Positions 17,806 to 26,252 are shown, numbered from the stretch's first letter. The stretch is 64,000 bases of DNA from HyVt-337 sp964428895 (GCA_964428895.1 CAYRZU010000005.1:9499-73498); one strand, 5' to 3'. A program made the numbers and translations. The notes: generated by a model from the sequence alone, not told the origin.

Positions 17806-19191
17806 TCAGGCGTCGGGTGGCGGGTTCGGTGTTTGCCGACGAGGGGGGGGATTCTTTTCGAGCGTGGCCCGGCGCCGCAAGATGTGGTGGTAGTGCTGGG
17901 CGAAGCGGTGGGCCTCATCGCGAACGGATTGCAGCAATCGCAGGGCGGGGTCTCGCCGGGGCAGGCGAATCGAATGCGCCTGGCCGTAAACAAAGAGCTC
18001 CTCGTTCTTCTTGGCCAGCGAGATGAGGGTCGGCGGGCGGAAGGCGAGTTCATCAAATGCACTGTAGGCGGCAGTGAGTTGGCCCTTGCCGCCGTCGATC
18101 AGGATGATGTCGGGGAAGAGTTCGGCGTTCATGCCCGCGTACTTGTATCGCCGCCAGACTACCTCTCGAATGCAGGCGAAGTCGTCATTGCCGTCGACGG
18201 TCTTGATCTTGTATCGGCGGTAGCCGTTCTTGAAGGGCTTGCCGTCGATGAAGGGCACCACCGACCCGCAGCTCTCCCCGCCGGCCAGATGGGCGATATC
18301 CACTCCCTCGACGGTTCGCGCCGGGGCGGGCAGATCCAGCACCTTCGTCAACCGTTCGATGCCCTCAGCCGGGTCCACGTAGAACACTTCCGGCTGGGCG
18401 TGCTGGCTGACCAGCCCGCGACGTTGGAGGCCTTCCAGGGCTTGGAGTTCATCCCGTAGAGCGGCGGCCCGTTCGAAATCCAACCGATCCGACGCTTGTT
18501 TCATTTCCGTGGTCAGGCGCTTTCGGACCACCGACGCCTTGGAGTTGAGGAACTGAATGAGGTCGCTGATTTGCTCGCCGTAGTCGGCCTTGCTGACCCG
18601 CGCCCCGCACGGGGCGGTGCATTGCCTGATGTTATGCAGGATGCAGGGGCGGAAGTGTCGCCGGTCTTGGTCCTCGTCGTAGAGATCGAGCTTGCAGGTA
18701 CGGAACTTGAACACCCGTTGCATCAGCGGCAACGCGGCGCGCAACTCGTTGACCGATACGAACGGGCCGAACAGCCGCACGCCTTGGCTTTCCGGTTGGC
18801 GCGTGATGCTGACGCGGGGGAAGTCCTCTCCCGTGGTGACCTGCAAGTAGGGGAAGGTCTTGTCGTCCCGCTGTCGTTCGTTGAACCGGGGTTGGATGTC
18901 CTTGATGAGGCGGCTCTCGTGCAGGAGGGCGTCGACCTCGCTTTCGCATTCGAGCACTTCCACGTCGGCCACCAGCGTTCGGATCATCCGGTCGATTTCC
19001 GGTCCGCGCGTGGCGAGCAGGTTGGCCCCTGGCTGAAAGTAGCTGGCTACGCGCGGGCGGAGTTCTTTGGCTTTGCCCACGTAGAGGACGACGCCCTTGG
19101 TGTCCTTGAACAGGTACACGCCCGGCGTGGTCGGCAGGAGTCCGATGCGCTCTCGCAAGTCGGCCAGGATGGCGGTGCGGCTGGTAGCCAT
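17806..19191 (-). CDS. uvrC: UvrC excinuclease subunit lacking the C-terminal HhH domain
   Basis: Nucleotide-excision-repair endonuclease that cuts both sides of a lesion bound by UvrB. 461 residues from the ATG at 19191, against about 600 in typical UvrC. Present: GIY-YIG nuclease (about 20-100, with GVYLF and YVGKA); four cysteines at 166, 183, 191 and 195, like those reported to hold an Fe-S cluster; UVR helix pair (about 222-257); RNase H-like nuclease with Asp298, Asp336/337, Asp366 in LIDGGKGQL and His428 in RDEAHRF. The protein ends in a Pro/Arg-rich tail where the (HhH)2 module should begin. The convergent gene stops 4 nt away, so there is no room for the missing module. Confidence 0.93.
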   Translation of the reverse strand: MATSRTAILADLRERIGLLPTTPGVYLFKDTKGVVLYVGKAKELRPRVASYFQPGANLLATRGPEIDRMIRTLVADVEVLECESEVDALLHESRLIKDIQPRFNERQRDDKTFPYLQVTTGEDFPRVSITRQPESQGVRLFGPFVSVNELRAALPLMQRVFKFRTCKLDLYDEDQDRRHFRPCILHNIRQCTAPCGARVSKADYGEQISDLIQFLNSKASVVRKRLTTEMKQASDRLDFERAAALRDELQALEGLQRRGLVSQHAQPEVFYVDPAEGIERLTKVLDLPAPARTVEGVDIAHLAGGESCGSVVPFIDGKPFKNGYRRYKIKTVDGNDDFACIREVVWRRYKYAGMNAELFPDIILIDGGKGQLTAAYSAFDELAFRPPTLISLAKKNEELFVYGQAHSIRLPRRDPALRLLQSVRDEAHRFAQHYHHILRRRATLEKNPPPRRQTPNPPPDA

Positions 19192-19197
19192 GGGGAC

Positions 19198-19203
19198 ATT
19201 ATA
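19198..19203 (-). promoter_or_regulatory. -10 box at the uvrC start codon
   Basis: A perfect minus-strand TATAAT ends 6 nt before the uvrC ATG. Transcription would start at or next to the A of the ATG, giving a leaderless mRNA. No good -35 box is visible. Confidence 0.5.
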
Positions 19204-19240
19204 TCGGTATCGGGCCCGGCCGCATCGCTTGCGATGGCAG

Positions 19241-19564
19241 CTAGGAGGCGGCAGCTCCGTCGAAGTGGACCCCGATTCCCACCATGCCCTCGGCCAGAAG
19301 CGCCTCCCGGTCGACGCGGGCAATGGTCGCCACCAGTTCCTGCTCAGATAGGTCGCACAGGTGCTCACAGGCCACAAGGCCGAGTGTCAGCCGGACGGCC
19401 TGGCCGGCCTGAACCGGGGTGTTGGCTGGCACGTGGAGGTACATGCCGCTCCGCGACAAATCGCGACACCGGGCCGGGATGTCCCGATCCGTGGCGATGT
19501 GATTCAGTTGGACCCGCGTTGTGTCAGGGAATCGCGGCTGGGTTCTGCGTTCTGATTCGCCCAT
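19241..19564 (-). CDS. Small single-domain PilZ protein
   Basis: 107 residues from the ATG at 19564, preceded by a perfect AGGAGG. Both PilZ signatures for cyclic-di-GMP binding are present: RRTQPR (RxxxR) at the N-terminus and DLSRSG ([D/N]xSxxG) about 25 residues later. A beta-rich body ends in GIGVHF. It is probably a stand-alone c-di-GMP sensor with an unknown partner. It lies 49 nt upstream of uvrC on the same strand, but the uvrC -10 box in between suggests separate transcription. Confidence 0.8.
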   Translation of the reverse strand: MGESERRTQPRFPDTTRVQLNHIATDRDIPARCRDLSRSGMYLHVPANTPVQAGQAVRLTLGLVACEHLCDLSEQELVATIARVDREALLAEGMVGIGVHFDGAAAS

Positions 19565-19656
19565 GGTCGGCCTCCTTTCGTCGGTACGGCGAAAAGGCCT
19601 TGGCAATCAAACCCCCATTGCCTAGGCTTCGTACCTAGATACAAGGAGAGTTGTGC

Positions 19657-20751
19657 ATGGAAGTCAAGACAATCAAGCGGATCGGCATCCTGACCGGCGG
19701 CGGCGATTGCCCCGGCCTCAACGCCGTTATTCGCGCCGTGGCCAAGTCGGCGCTGGGCGCCGGCGTGGAGGTCCTTGGGTTTGCCGACGGCTACGCCGGG
19801 CTGATCGAGAAGCGATATCAATCCCTCTCCTGGTCGGACGTCAGTGGCATCTTGACGTTGGGCGGGACGATTCTGGGCTCGTCCAACACGGCCAACGCCG
19901 CCAAGTACGCCGTTCGCGAAGGCGACACGATCGTCTACCGCGATCTCCGCGCCCAGGTTGTGGCCAACTGCCGCGAGTTGGCGGTGGATGCCCTGATTGT
20001 CATCGGTGGGGACGGCACGATGAGCGGGGCCAACGAGTTGGTCGAACGCGGCCTGAATATCGTGGGCGTGCCGAAGACCATCGACAACGATCTGGTCGGC
20101 ACGGACATCACCTTCGGTCACGATACGGCCGTCTCAACGGCGTCCGACGCATTGGATAAGGTGCACACCACGGCCTCCAGCCATCACCGCGTGATGGTGG
20201 TCGAACTGATGGGCCGCTACGCGGGGTGGCTGGCCCTAAACGCGGGGCTCGCCAGTGGGGTGGACATCATCCTGATCCCCGAGATTCCGTTCGATCTCGA
20301 CAAGGTTGTGGAACGCTGTGTCGAACGGCGGAAGGTGGGCAAGGGCTTCACCATTGTGGCCGTTGGTGAAGGCGCCAAGCCGGTGGGGGGCAAGATGTTT
20401 GTGGATCATGTGGTTGAGGACTCGCCGGATCCGATTCGCCTGGGCGGCGTGGGCAAATACGTGGCCGATGAGATCGAAAAGCGGTCTGAGTTGGACAGTC
20501 GGGCGATGGTGCTGGGGCACATTCAGCGCGGCGGCACGCCGACGGCGGTCGATCGTATCTTGGGCACCATGTTCGGTTTCCATGCGTTCGAGCTGGCGAT
20601 GGCCGGTCAGTTCGGGCGGCTGGTCGTACGGCGAGGCGGCGGATTTGAATCCATCAACCTGTCCGAGGTGGCCGGCAAGGTGCGTACGGTTCCGTTGGAT
20701 TGGCCCACGGTCAGGGCGGCCCGAGCGGTGGGGACGGCCTTCGGCGACTAG
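19657..20751 (+). CDS. pfkA: 6-phosphofructokinase, probably ATP-dependent
   Basis: Phosphorylates fructose 6-phosphate. 364 residues from the ATG at 19657, with AAGGAGAG upstream. Motifs: GGGDCPGLNAVIR (14-26), GGDGT (117-121), PKTIDNDLVGTD (139-150) and LGHIQRGGTPT for substrate binding. Gly120, equivalent to E. coli Gly104, favours ATP over pyrophosphate as phosphoryl donor. Lys140, equivalent to Gly124, is the residue found in pyrophosphate enzymes and in the mixed ATP-using group III. ATP use is therefore likely but not certain. 20 nt before the carboxypeptidase gene. Confidence 0.95.
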   Translation: MEVKTIKRIGILTGGGDCPGLNAVIRAVAKSALGAGVEVLGFADGYAGLIEKRYQSLSWSDVSGILTLGGTILGSSNTANAAKYAVREGDTIVYRDLRAQVVANCRELAVDALIVIGGDGTMSGANELVERGLNIVGVPKTIDNDLVGTDITFGHDTAVSTASDALDKVHTTASSHHRVMVVELMGRYAGWLALNAGLASGVDIILIPEIPFDLDKVVERCVERRKVGKGFTIVAVGEGAKPVGGKMFVDHVVEDSPDPIRLGGVGKYVADEIEKRSELDSRAMVLGHIQRGGTPTAVDRILGTMFGFHAFELAMAGQFGRLVVRRGGGFESINLSEVAGKVRTVPLDWPTVRAARAVGTAFGD

Positions 20752-20771
20752 GAACGAAGAGGCGAAGGATC

Positions 20772-22253
20772 ATGGAGGATCGATTGCATTTCCGGTTTGA
20801 GACGGTCTGTCGATGGATAGGTGTGGTGGCGGTGATCACGGGTCTGGTCGCATCGGCCGGGGCCCAGAAGACGTCCACCGAGCCGGCGACCAAGCCGTCA
20901 CTCCAGCAACGGGTGGCCTCTCTGATCGCCAAGTACGAGGGGTCGGGCAAGGCGATCGTGGGCGCGTCTGTTCGCGATATGGGCGGCCGCGAGCTTGTGG
21001 CCGTTCGTGACGACCGGCTCTTCGTGCCCGCCAGCAATCAGAAAATCCTCACCAGCGCCTTTGCGCTGACGGAACTGGGCGGAGAGTTTAAGTTCGACAC
21101 GCGCGTGTACGCCCGCGGCTCGGAGATTGTGATCGTGGGGGACTTCGACCCCACCTTGGGTGACCCTATTATCGCCGAAGCGACCGGTCGGGGCACTTAC
21201 GCGGACCTGGACGCCTGGGCTGCGGCTGCAGCACGCCGTTTCGGCCAACGGCCGATTAGCGCCGTGGTGGTCGCCTCGCGGGCCGATCCGAATCCGCGTC
21301 GCCACCCGGATTGGCCGGCCAACCAACATCGGACTACCTATGCGGCGCCGGTGTGCTCGCTCAACTTTGCGAATAACCGGATTCGAACGACCTTCGACGC
21401 CGAGGCCGGAAGGGCACGCCTGGAGCTGTCGCCGGCCAGTCGGTTTATCGAGGTGGTCAACAAACTGAAGCTTGGCGGCAATGCCCCCTGGCCGCTCGAA
21501 CCGAACGAAGACATGTCGGCCGTTACGCAGAGGGGCACGATCAAGGCGTCGACCACGACCGTCACGGAGACCGCCATCGACAAACCGGACCTGCTGCTGG
21601 GGCGCGTGTTCGCGGAGAGGCTGGTCCGGGCGGGGGGGACCTTCAGCGGGCAGATCCGCTCTCAGAACGCCTCCGCCTTCGATGCAAGTAAGGCCTCCTT
21701 GATTGCGACTACGCGTCGGCCGTTGCAGGCGGCGCTGTGGCGGATGAACAAGCACAGCCTGAACATGGCGGCCGAGGCCGTCCTGCTTCGGGCGGGCGAC
21801 GGCACGTGGGCCGGTAGCGCCAAGGCGATGTCGGCGTCTTTGGTCCAAAGCTACGGGCTGGCAGTGGGCAGCCTGGTGGTGTCGGACGGTAGCGGCCTGT
21901 CGGCCAACAATCGGGTGTCCCCGTCGGCCATGACAGCCACGCTGGTAGGGGTGCTGGATCGTGACGATTGGCAGGTGGTCGTCAATGCTCTGCCCGTGGC
22001 GGGTGTTGAGAGTCGAATGAGGAAGCGCCTGTCGGATCGGCCCTACCGGGGGCGGGTCCTGGCCAAGACCGGTCACATCCAAGGGGCGCAGTGTCTGAGC
22101 GGGTACATCCTGAACCCCGACAATGAGGTCGCGCTGGCCTACTCGGTGCTGGTCAACCGTGTGCCGGCTGGTCACGGGCCCACCGCCCAGGCCGTCCACG
22201 ACAACATCTGTCGGCTATTGGTGGATGTGGTCGACGGGCGCCAGCGGCGGTAG
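20772..22253 (+). CDS. dacB: D-alanyl-D-alanine carboxypeptidase/endopeptidase, PBP4 (S13) type
   Basis: Periplasmic low-molecular-mass penicillin-binding protein that trims or cuts peptidoglycan peptides. 493 residues with a signal peptide (VVAVITGLVASAGA). Active-site motifs are Ser88-Asn-Gln-Lys91 (SxxK), SLN in MNKHSLNMAAEAVL, and KTG in LAKTGHIQG. A large insert between SxxK and SxN is normal for S13. The presence of this enzyme agrees with a peptidoglycan wall. The start at 20772 was chosen because it directly precedes the signal peptide. Its stop is 1 nt from the convergent CNNM gene. Confidence 0.93.
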   Translation: MEDRLHFRFETVCRWIGVVAVITGLVASAGAQKTSTEPATKPSLQQRVASLIAKYEGSGKAIVGASVRDMGGRELVAVRDDRLFVPASNQKILTSAFALTELGGEFKFDTRVYARGSEIVIVGDFDPTLGDPIIAEATGRGTYADLDAWAAAAARRFGQRPISAVVVASRADPNPRRHPDWPANQHRTTYAAPVCSLNFANNRIRTTFDAEAGRARLELSPASRFIEVVNKLKLGGNAPWPLEPNEDMSAVTQRGTIKASTTTVTETAIDKPDLLLGRVFAERLVRAGGTFSGQIRSQNASAFDASKASLIATTRRPLQAALWRMNKHSLNMAAEAVLLRAGDGTWAGSAKAMSASLVQSYGLAVGSLVVSDGSGLSANNRVSPSAMTATLVGVLDRDDWQVVVNALPVAGVESRMRKRLSDRPYRGRVLAKTGHIQGAQCLSGYILNPDNEVALAYSVLVNRVPAGHGPTAQAVHDNICRLLVDVVDGRQRR

Positions 22254-22254
22254 C

Positions 22255-23256
22255 TCAGTCCCCTTCGTCGACCAATTCGCCGACGATCTGCTCGACGATG
22301 TCCTTAATGGTGACAATGCCCACGTGGCGGCCTTGCGCGTCGGCGACGATGGCCATGACGGACCCGGCGCGTTGGATTTCGAGCAGGCCGGCGCCGATGG
22401 CTTGGCGGTCGGGCAGGACCAGAGGGGGCCTGGCCAGGTCCTGCGGGCGCGTATCCGGATCGGCAACCAACAGATCGAATACGTCCAGGATGGCGACGAC
22501 CGTCCCCGTCGCGTCCAAGAGGGGCAGCCGGGAGTAGGCGTAGTGGCGGATAACGTCGAGGAGTTCATCCCGCGAGACCGTGTCCTTGGCCGTCACGGCC
22601 CGAGCCATCGGGGCCATCACGTCGCGCAGTTTCAGATCAGCAATGCGGACAGCCCGGTCGGCCATGGCCGATTGGTAGTCGGTCAGTAGACCGCTGGCCC
22701 GGCCTTCGGCGACGACGCTCTCGATGCCGCGGTGCCCCAAGGGGTGGTGGTCCCCGTCGGTTCGGCCTAACAGGCGTAGCAGACCCGAGGAGAACCCCTG
22801 CACCAAGGGGGCCAACCCGCAGGCGGTGAAGACGACGCTGGACAGCCGGACCATCCAGGCCAATCGGTAGACGCCGGCGCCGCCGGTCCGTTGGAAGACG
22901 TTCTTGGGGACGCTGTCGCCAACCACGAACATCAGCGGCGTGACTGCGGCCAGGGTCAGCCATTCGGCGTTGTGCTCGAATCCGGCCAGAACGAACATGG
23001 CGCTGACGGCAAAGGTAGCCATGTAACGCGACAGGTTCGTGCCGATCAACAGGACGGCTAGCAGATGGTTGAACCGCCCCAGCAGTCTCTGCAGAGACAC
23101 CGCCGATGCCCGACCGCGGTCGGCCTGGAGTTCCAGGCGAATCTTGTTGAGATGGTAGACGCCCGTTTCCAGCCCACAGTAGGTGGCGTCCAGGGACGCG
23201 CCAACCACCAGCAGGGCCGACCAGACTGCGTATTCCGTGGCGGAGGCGACCATCAT
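22255..23256 (-). CDS. CNNM-type membrane protein with CBS domains, second copy
   Basis: 333 residues. N-terminal CNNM/DUF21 membrane domain (three to four helices) with FVVGDSVPKNVF, the counterpart of the conserved GE.xPK motif, then a CBS pair (RDVMAPMARAVTAKDTVS and VGIVTIKDIVEQIVGE). It lacks the C-terminal CorC/HlyC domain. Family members affect Mg2+/Co2+ efflux or membrane stability. The ATG at 23256 overlaps the stop of the upstream paralogue (ATGATG), so the two are translationally coupled and may form a heterodimer. Confidence 0.87.
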   Translation of the reverse strand: MMVASATEYAVWSALLVVGASLDATYCGLETGVYHLNKIRLELQADRGRASAVSLQRLLGRFNHLLAVLLIGTNLSRYMATFAVSAMFVLAGFEHNAEWLTLAAVTPLMFVVGDSVPKNVFQRTGGAGVYRLAWMVRLSSVVFTACGLAPLVQGFSSGLLRLLGRTDGDHHPLGHRGIESVVAEGRASGLLTDYQSAMADRAVRIADLKLRDVMAPMARAVTAKDTVSRDELLDVIRHYAYSRLPLLDATGTVVAILDVFDLLVADPDTRPQDLARPPLVLPDRQAIGAGLLEIQRAGSVMAIVADAQGRHVGIVTIKDIVEQIVGELVDEGD

Positions 23257-24524
23257 GCTTGGCCCTCCACCAGGTCCAGCCTCAGCCGGCCCACACGTCG
23301 GCCCCGCAGCGACTGAACCGTGAAGCGCAGGTTGCGATACGTGGCTACATCGCCAACGGCCGGGATACGCCCCAGCAGCGACGTGACGAACCCGCCAATA
23401 GTGCTGATCCGCCCTTCGTGCAGGTCGATCCGGAAGGCATCGGCCCATTCGTGAATGGCCAAGTTGCCGTCGATGAGATAGGCGCCGTCGCCGGTTGGCG
23501 CCACGGCCGGGCCGGCGGCGGCGTCCTCGGGTCTGGCTATATCCCCGACGATCTCACTGAGAATGTCTTCCAGTGTGATCAGGCCGGCCGTCCCGCCGTA
23601 TTCGTCTACGGCGACGGCCACACGCCGACGGGTCTGACGGAACTGCAGTAAGACGCGCTCGATGTTGGCCGTGACCGGCACGAACGGAACGCGTACGACC
23701 ATGTCGCGCAAGTGTGATTCCGGCGACAGCAACAGACGCTTGGCGTGGATCAGCCCGAGAATGTGGTCGATGTCGCCCTCGTAGACGGGAATGAAGCGAA
23801 GACGGCGTTGGGTCATGAGGCGGCTGAAGTGTTGCCGCGGTTCGTTGATGTCGCAGGCGACCATGTCGACTCGGGGCGTCATAACGTCGGCCACGCGCAG
23901 ATCAGCCAGTTGGACGATTTCATGGAGCAGGGCGTGGGCGTCGTCGTCCAGCAGCCCGCGCCGGGCCGACAGGTCCAGCAGGGCGCTGAGTTCATCGGCT
24001 GTGATTAGGTCGGCCTCGACGGGCCGCGGCACGAGGATACGGCAGATGGGCGTGACCAGCAGCGTCTCCAGCACCCACACGATGGGTCGAAGAACGCGGT
24101 TGATCAGGGCGGTCGGCGGGGCGCTCAGCAGCGACCATCGCTCGGCGCTCTGGTGGGCCAGCATCTTGGGGGCGACCTCGCCAAAGAGAATCAGCACCAG
24201 CAAGCCGATGACCGACACCGCCGCCGCCTGCCAGGCCGGTCGACCTTGCTGCTGAAGTTCGAGGGAAATGACCGCGGCAATGGACGCGTAGGCCACGTTG
24301 ACGATCATGTTGCCCAATAGCAGCAAGTTCAACGTGCGTTGAGGGCGGGCCAGCAGCCTGGCCGCGGCGCGTCCGGCGGCCTTGCCCTGCCGGAGTCGCA
24401 TCATTTGCCCGCGGGACAGGCTGAACAGAGCGGTTTCCGTTCCGCTGAAGAAGGCCGATCCCGCCAGCAGACCGGCCATGCCGATCAGTCGCCACGTGTA
24501 GGTGGCCATGACGCTAGCTAGCAT
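23253..24524 (-). CDS. CNNM/CBS/CorC-domain protein (hemolysin-like), first copy
   Basis: 423 residues with the full architecture: CNNM membrane domain (FSGTETALFSLSR, then LILFGEVAPKMLA), CBS pair (about 200-320, VADVMTPRVDMVACD and GGTAGLITLEDILSEIVGD) and a C-terminal CorC/HlyC domain (GAYLIDGNLAIHEWADAF). GGGGAGG before the ATG at 24524 supports that start over the one at 24509. Thought to export or sense divalent cations. A TATAAT and a short upstream ORF precede it. Confidence 0.9.
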   Translation of the reverse strand: MLASVMATYTWRLIGMAGLLAGSAFFSGTETALFSLSRGQMMRLRQGKAAGRAAARLLARPQRTLNLLLLGNMIVNVAYASIAAVISLELQQQGRPAWQAAAVSVIGLLVLILFGEVAPKMLAHQSAERWSLLSAPPTALINRVLRPIVWVLETLLVTPICRILVPRPVEADLITADELSALLDLSARRGLLDDDAHALLHEIVQLADLRVADVMTPRVDMVACDINEPRQHFSRLMTQRRLRFIPVYEGDIDHILGLIHAKRLLLSPESHLRDMVVRVPFVPVTANIERVLLQFRQTRRRVAVAVDEYGGTAGLITLEDILSEIVGDIARPEDAAAGPAVAPTGDGAYLIDGNLAIHEWADAFRIDLHEGRISTIGGFVTSLLGRIPAVGDVATYRNLRFTVQSLRGRRVGRLRLDLVEGQA

Positions 24525-24592
24525 GTGGGCCTCCCCGTTGCGTCAGAGGCCGATTCGCCGGCGGCGTTGGCGTGTTCAGTCGGTTCGCCCAT
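24518..24592 (-). CDS. Possible short upstream ORF leading into the CNNM gene
   Basis: A 24-codon minus-strand ORF starts at an ATG (24592) 8 nt after a TATAAT and ends in a TAG that overlaps the CNNM start by 7 nt. The encoded peptide is Ala/Glu/Thr-rich and ends in Cys; no homologue is recognised. It could be a leaderless regulatory peptide coupling translation into the CNNM gene, or a chance ORF. Confidence 0.3.
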   Translation of the reverse strand: MGEPTEHANAAGESASDATGRPTC

Positions 24593-24600
24593 TGGGTCGC

Positions 24601-24606
24601 ATTATA
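24601..24606 (-). promoter_or_regulatory. -10 box upstream of the CNNM gene pair
   Basis: A perfect minus-strand TATAAT preceded by GATACC and followed by G, in the same local context as the tetR and uvrC -10 boxes. No strong -35 element is seen at the usual distance. It would let the CNNM pair be expressed separately from miaA and the MBL-like gene. Confidence 0.5.
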
Positions 24607-24620
24607 GGTATCGGCCGCCC

Positions 24621-25298
24621 CTACAACCATTGGCGGGCGAGCGCGATGAGATTGTCATGTCCGCAGACGACCATGTCCGCGACCTCCACCAGATCAGTCA
24701 GGCTGGCCATGGCCTGATCGATGTCCACACAGCCTTGCCAGACCTGCCCGCTTTCGAGGTGCTCACGGGTTAAGGCGGCGTCACCGGCGATCAGGATGGT
24801 TTGGGTCGCCGGCGTCAGGAGCAGGCCGGCCGACCCGGGCGACGGGCCCACCAGCGGGTAGACGTGGACCTGTGGGCCGAACGTTTCGGGGGCTGGCTTG
24901 AATCGCTTCAGAAGGGACAGTTCCGTGTTGATGTCGCCGACGTCGTCGCCCAGGCGGTCGGCCGACTCGGCGACCTGTTCCAATCGGGAGACGTAGGCCT
25001 GGATGTCGGCCTCAGCCGCCCACCAGTTGGCCTGGGGAATCGCCTCAATGCTGTGGCGGTGGACGGGTCGGAGGGTGGTGCAGAACACGTCAGTAACGTC
25101 GTCGAGGGTCTTGCCGGTTCGTTCGTTGAATCGGGCGGCCAGAATGGGCCCGGGCAAGGACGGATCGACCAGGATCAGCCGATCGACAGCCGTGACGAGC
25201 GTGGTGGTGGCGTGGGGGGTACGAATCGGTACGGACTCCGACCACAGGCGGTGACGGCTGAGGGCGCCGATGCTGATGACTTTGTAGTGAAGGCTCAT
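24621..25298 (-). CDS. Metallo-beta-lactamase-fold protein with degraded metal site
   Basis: 225 residues with the overall MBL order: an early strand ending in LILVDPSLPG, a middle motif, IAGDAAL near 174 and CGHDN near 218. The usual THxHxDH motif reads TTLRPVH at residues 74-80. The two His and the Asp of that motif are replaced, while the final His and the later Asp and His remain. It is therefore unlikely to bind two zinc ions normally and may be non-catalytic or use one metal. It lies 27 nt after miaA on the same strand. Function unknown. Confidence 0.7.
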   Translation of the reverse strand: MSLHYKVISIGALSRHRLWSESVPIRTPHATTTLVTAVDRLILVDPSLPGPILAARFNERTGKTLDDVTDVFCTTLRPVHRHSIEAIPQANWWAAEADIQAYVSRLEQVAESADRLGDDVGDINTELSLLKRFKPAPETFGPQVHVYPLVGPSPGSAGLLLTPATQTILIAGDAALTREHLESGQVWQGCVDIDQAMASLTDLVEVADMVVCGHDNLIALARQWL

Positions 25299-25325
25299 GA
25301 GCGTGTCTTAGGCCCCGCGGGCGCA

Positions 25326-26252
25326 TCAGTCAAATGGAATCGCCGCCAGAACGCGGTCGGCCAGGGCCCCGGCGGCGTCATCCTCGGCGACGTCGAACCA
25401 ATGGACGTCGGCGAAGCGACGCTGCCACGTTCGCTGGTTCTTGGCCAGGTGGCGGGTGTTGATCTTGATTCGTTCGACGGCGTGGTCCAGCGTCCACTCG
25501 CCGTGAAGGTGGTTGATCAGTTCGGCATAGCCCACGGCGGCCGCGGCCTGGGTGGACAGGCCGCCAGGCTCGGCCAGAAGGGCTTCGACCTCCGAAATCA
25601 GGCCCGCCTCCATCATTCGCCGGACGCGGGCGTTGATGCGGCGGTTGAGGTTGTCCTTGTCCCGTCGCAGGCCGACGAACGTGCACTCGTAGCGATGGCC
25701 GCCTTGGTCCCACTGAGATTGCAGTTGGCTGATAGGTTGGCCGGTGAGTTTGTGGACCTCCAGGGCACGCACAATCCTACGCTCATCGTTGGGGTGAATG
25801 CGCGAGGCGGCTTCGGGATCGATCGATGTCAATTCCTGATGAAGGGCGGGGGTCCCTTCGGCGGCAGCGCGGGCCTTGAGGGCCTGGCGGACCTGCGGGT
25901 CGGCCGATGGTCCTTCAAATAGGCCCTCCGACAAGGCCTTGATGTAGAGGTTGGTCCCTCCGACGGCCAGGGCCGTGGCGCCGGCGGCGTGAACGGCCTC
26001 GATGGCGGCGTCGGCCTGTTGGACGTAGTCGGCCACGGAGAACCCCTCTGCCGGCTCGGCGACGTCAACGCAGTGGTGGGGGATCTCCTTGCGGACGGCC
26101 TGGCTGGGCTTGGCCGTGCCGATGTCCATGCGGCGATATACCTTCATGGAATCGACACTGACGATTTGCGCGCCGATCCGCCGGGCGATCTCCTGACCGA
26201 CCGAGGCCTTGCCGCAGGCGGTGCAGCCGAGGATGAAGGTCACCGGTGTCAT
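25326..26252 (-). CDS. miaA: tRNA dimethylallyltransferase
   Basis: Adds a dimethylallyl group to A37 of tRNAs reading UNN codons. 308 residues, normal length. Motifs: the P-loop GCTACGKAS (9-17); DSMKVYRRMDIGTAKPS (family form DSxQVYRGMDIGTAKP); GGTNLYIKAL; AVGYAEL; and a basic C-terminus RHLAKNQRTWQRRF that matches the family's RxYAKRQxTWxR motif. The P-loop is odd: the residue after GK is Ala where Ser/Thr normally coordinates Mg2+, although a Ser follows. Confidence 0.93.
   Translation of the reverse strand: MTPVTFILGCTACGKASVGQEIARRIGAQIVSVDSMKVYRRMDIGTAKPSQAVRKEIPHHCVDVAEPAEGFSVADYVQQADAAIEAVHAAGATALAVGGTNLYIKALSEGLFEGPSADPQVRQALKARAAAEGTPALHQELTSIDPEAASRIHPNDERRIVRALEVHKLTGQPISQLQSQWDQGGHRYECTFVGLRRDKDNLNRRINARVRRMMEAGLISEVEALLAEPGGLSTQAAAAVGYAELINHLHGEWTLDHAVERIKINTRHLAKNQRTWQRRFADVHWFDVAEDDAAGALADRVLAAIPFD

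Noticed and set aside
17850..17862. Run of eight G residues near the end of uvrC as a frameshift hiding an HhH domain
   Set aside because: Other frames beyond it contain no HhH-like sequence, and the convergent gene leaves no space.
24621..25298. Functional glyoxalase II or RNase Z
   Set aside because: The THxHxDH motif is missing, so standard binuclear zinc catalysis is not supported.
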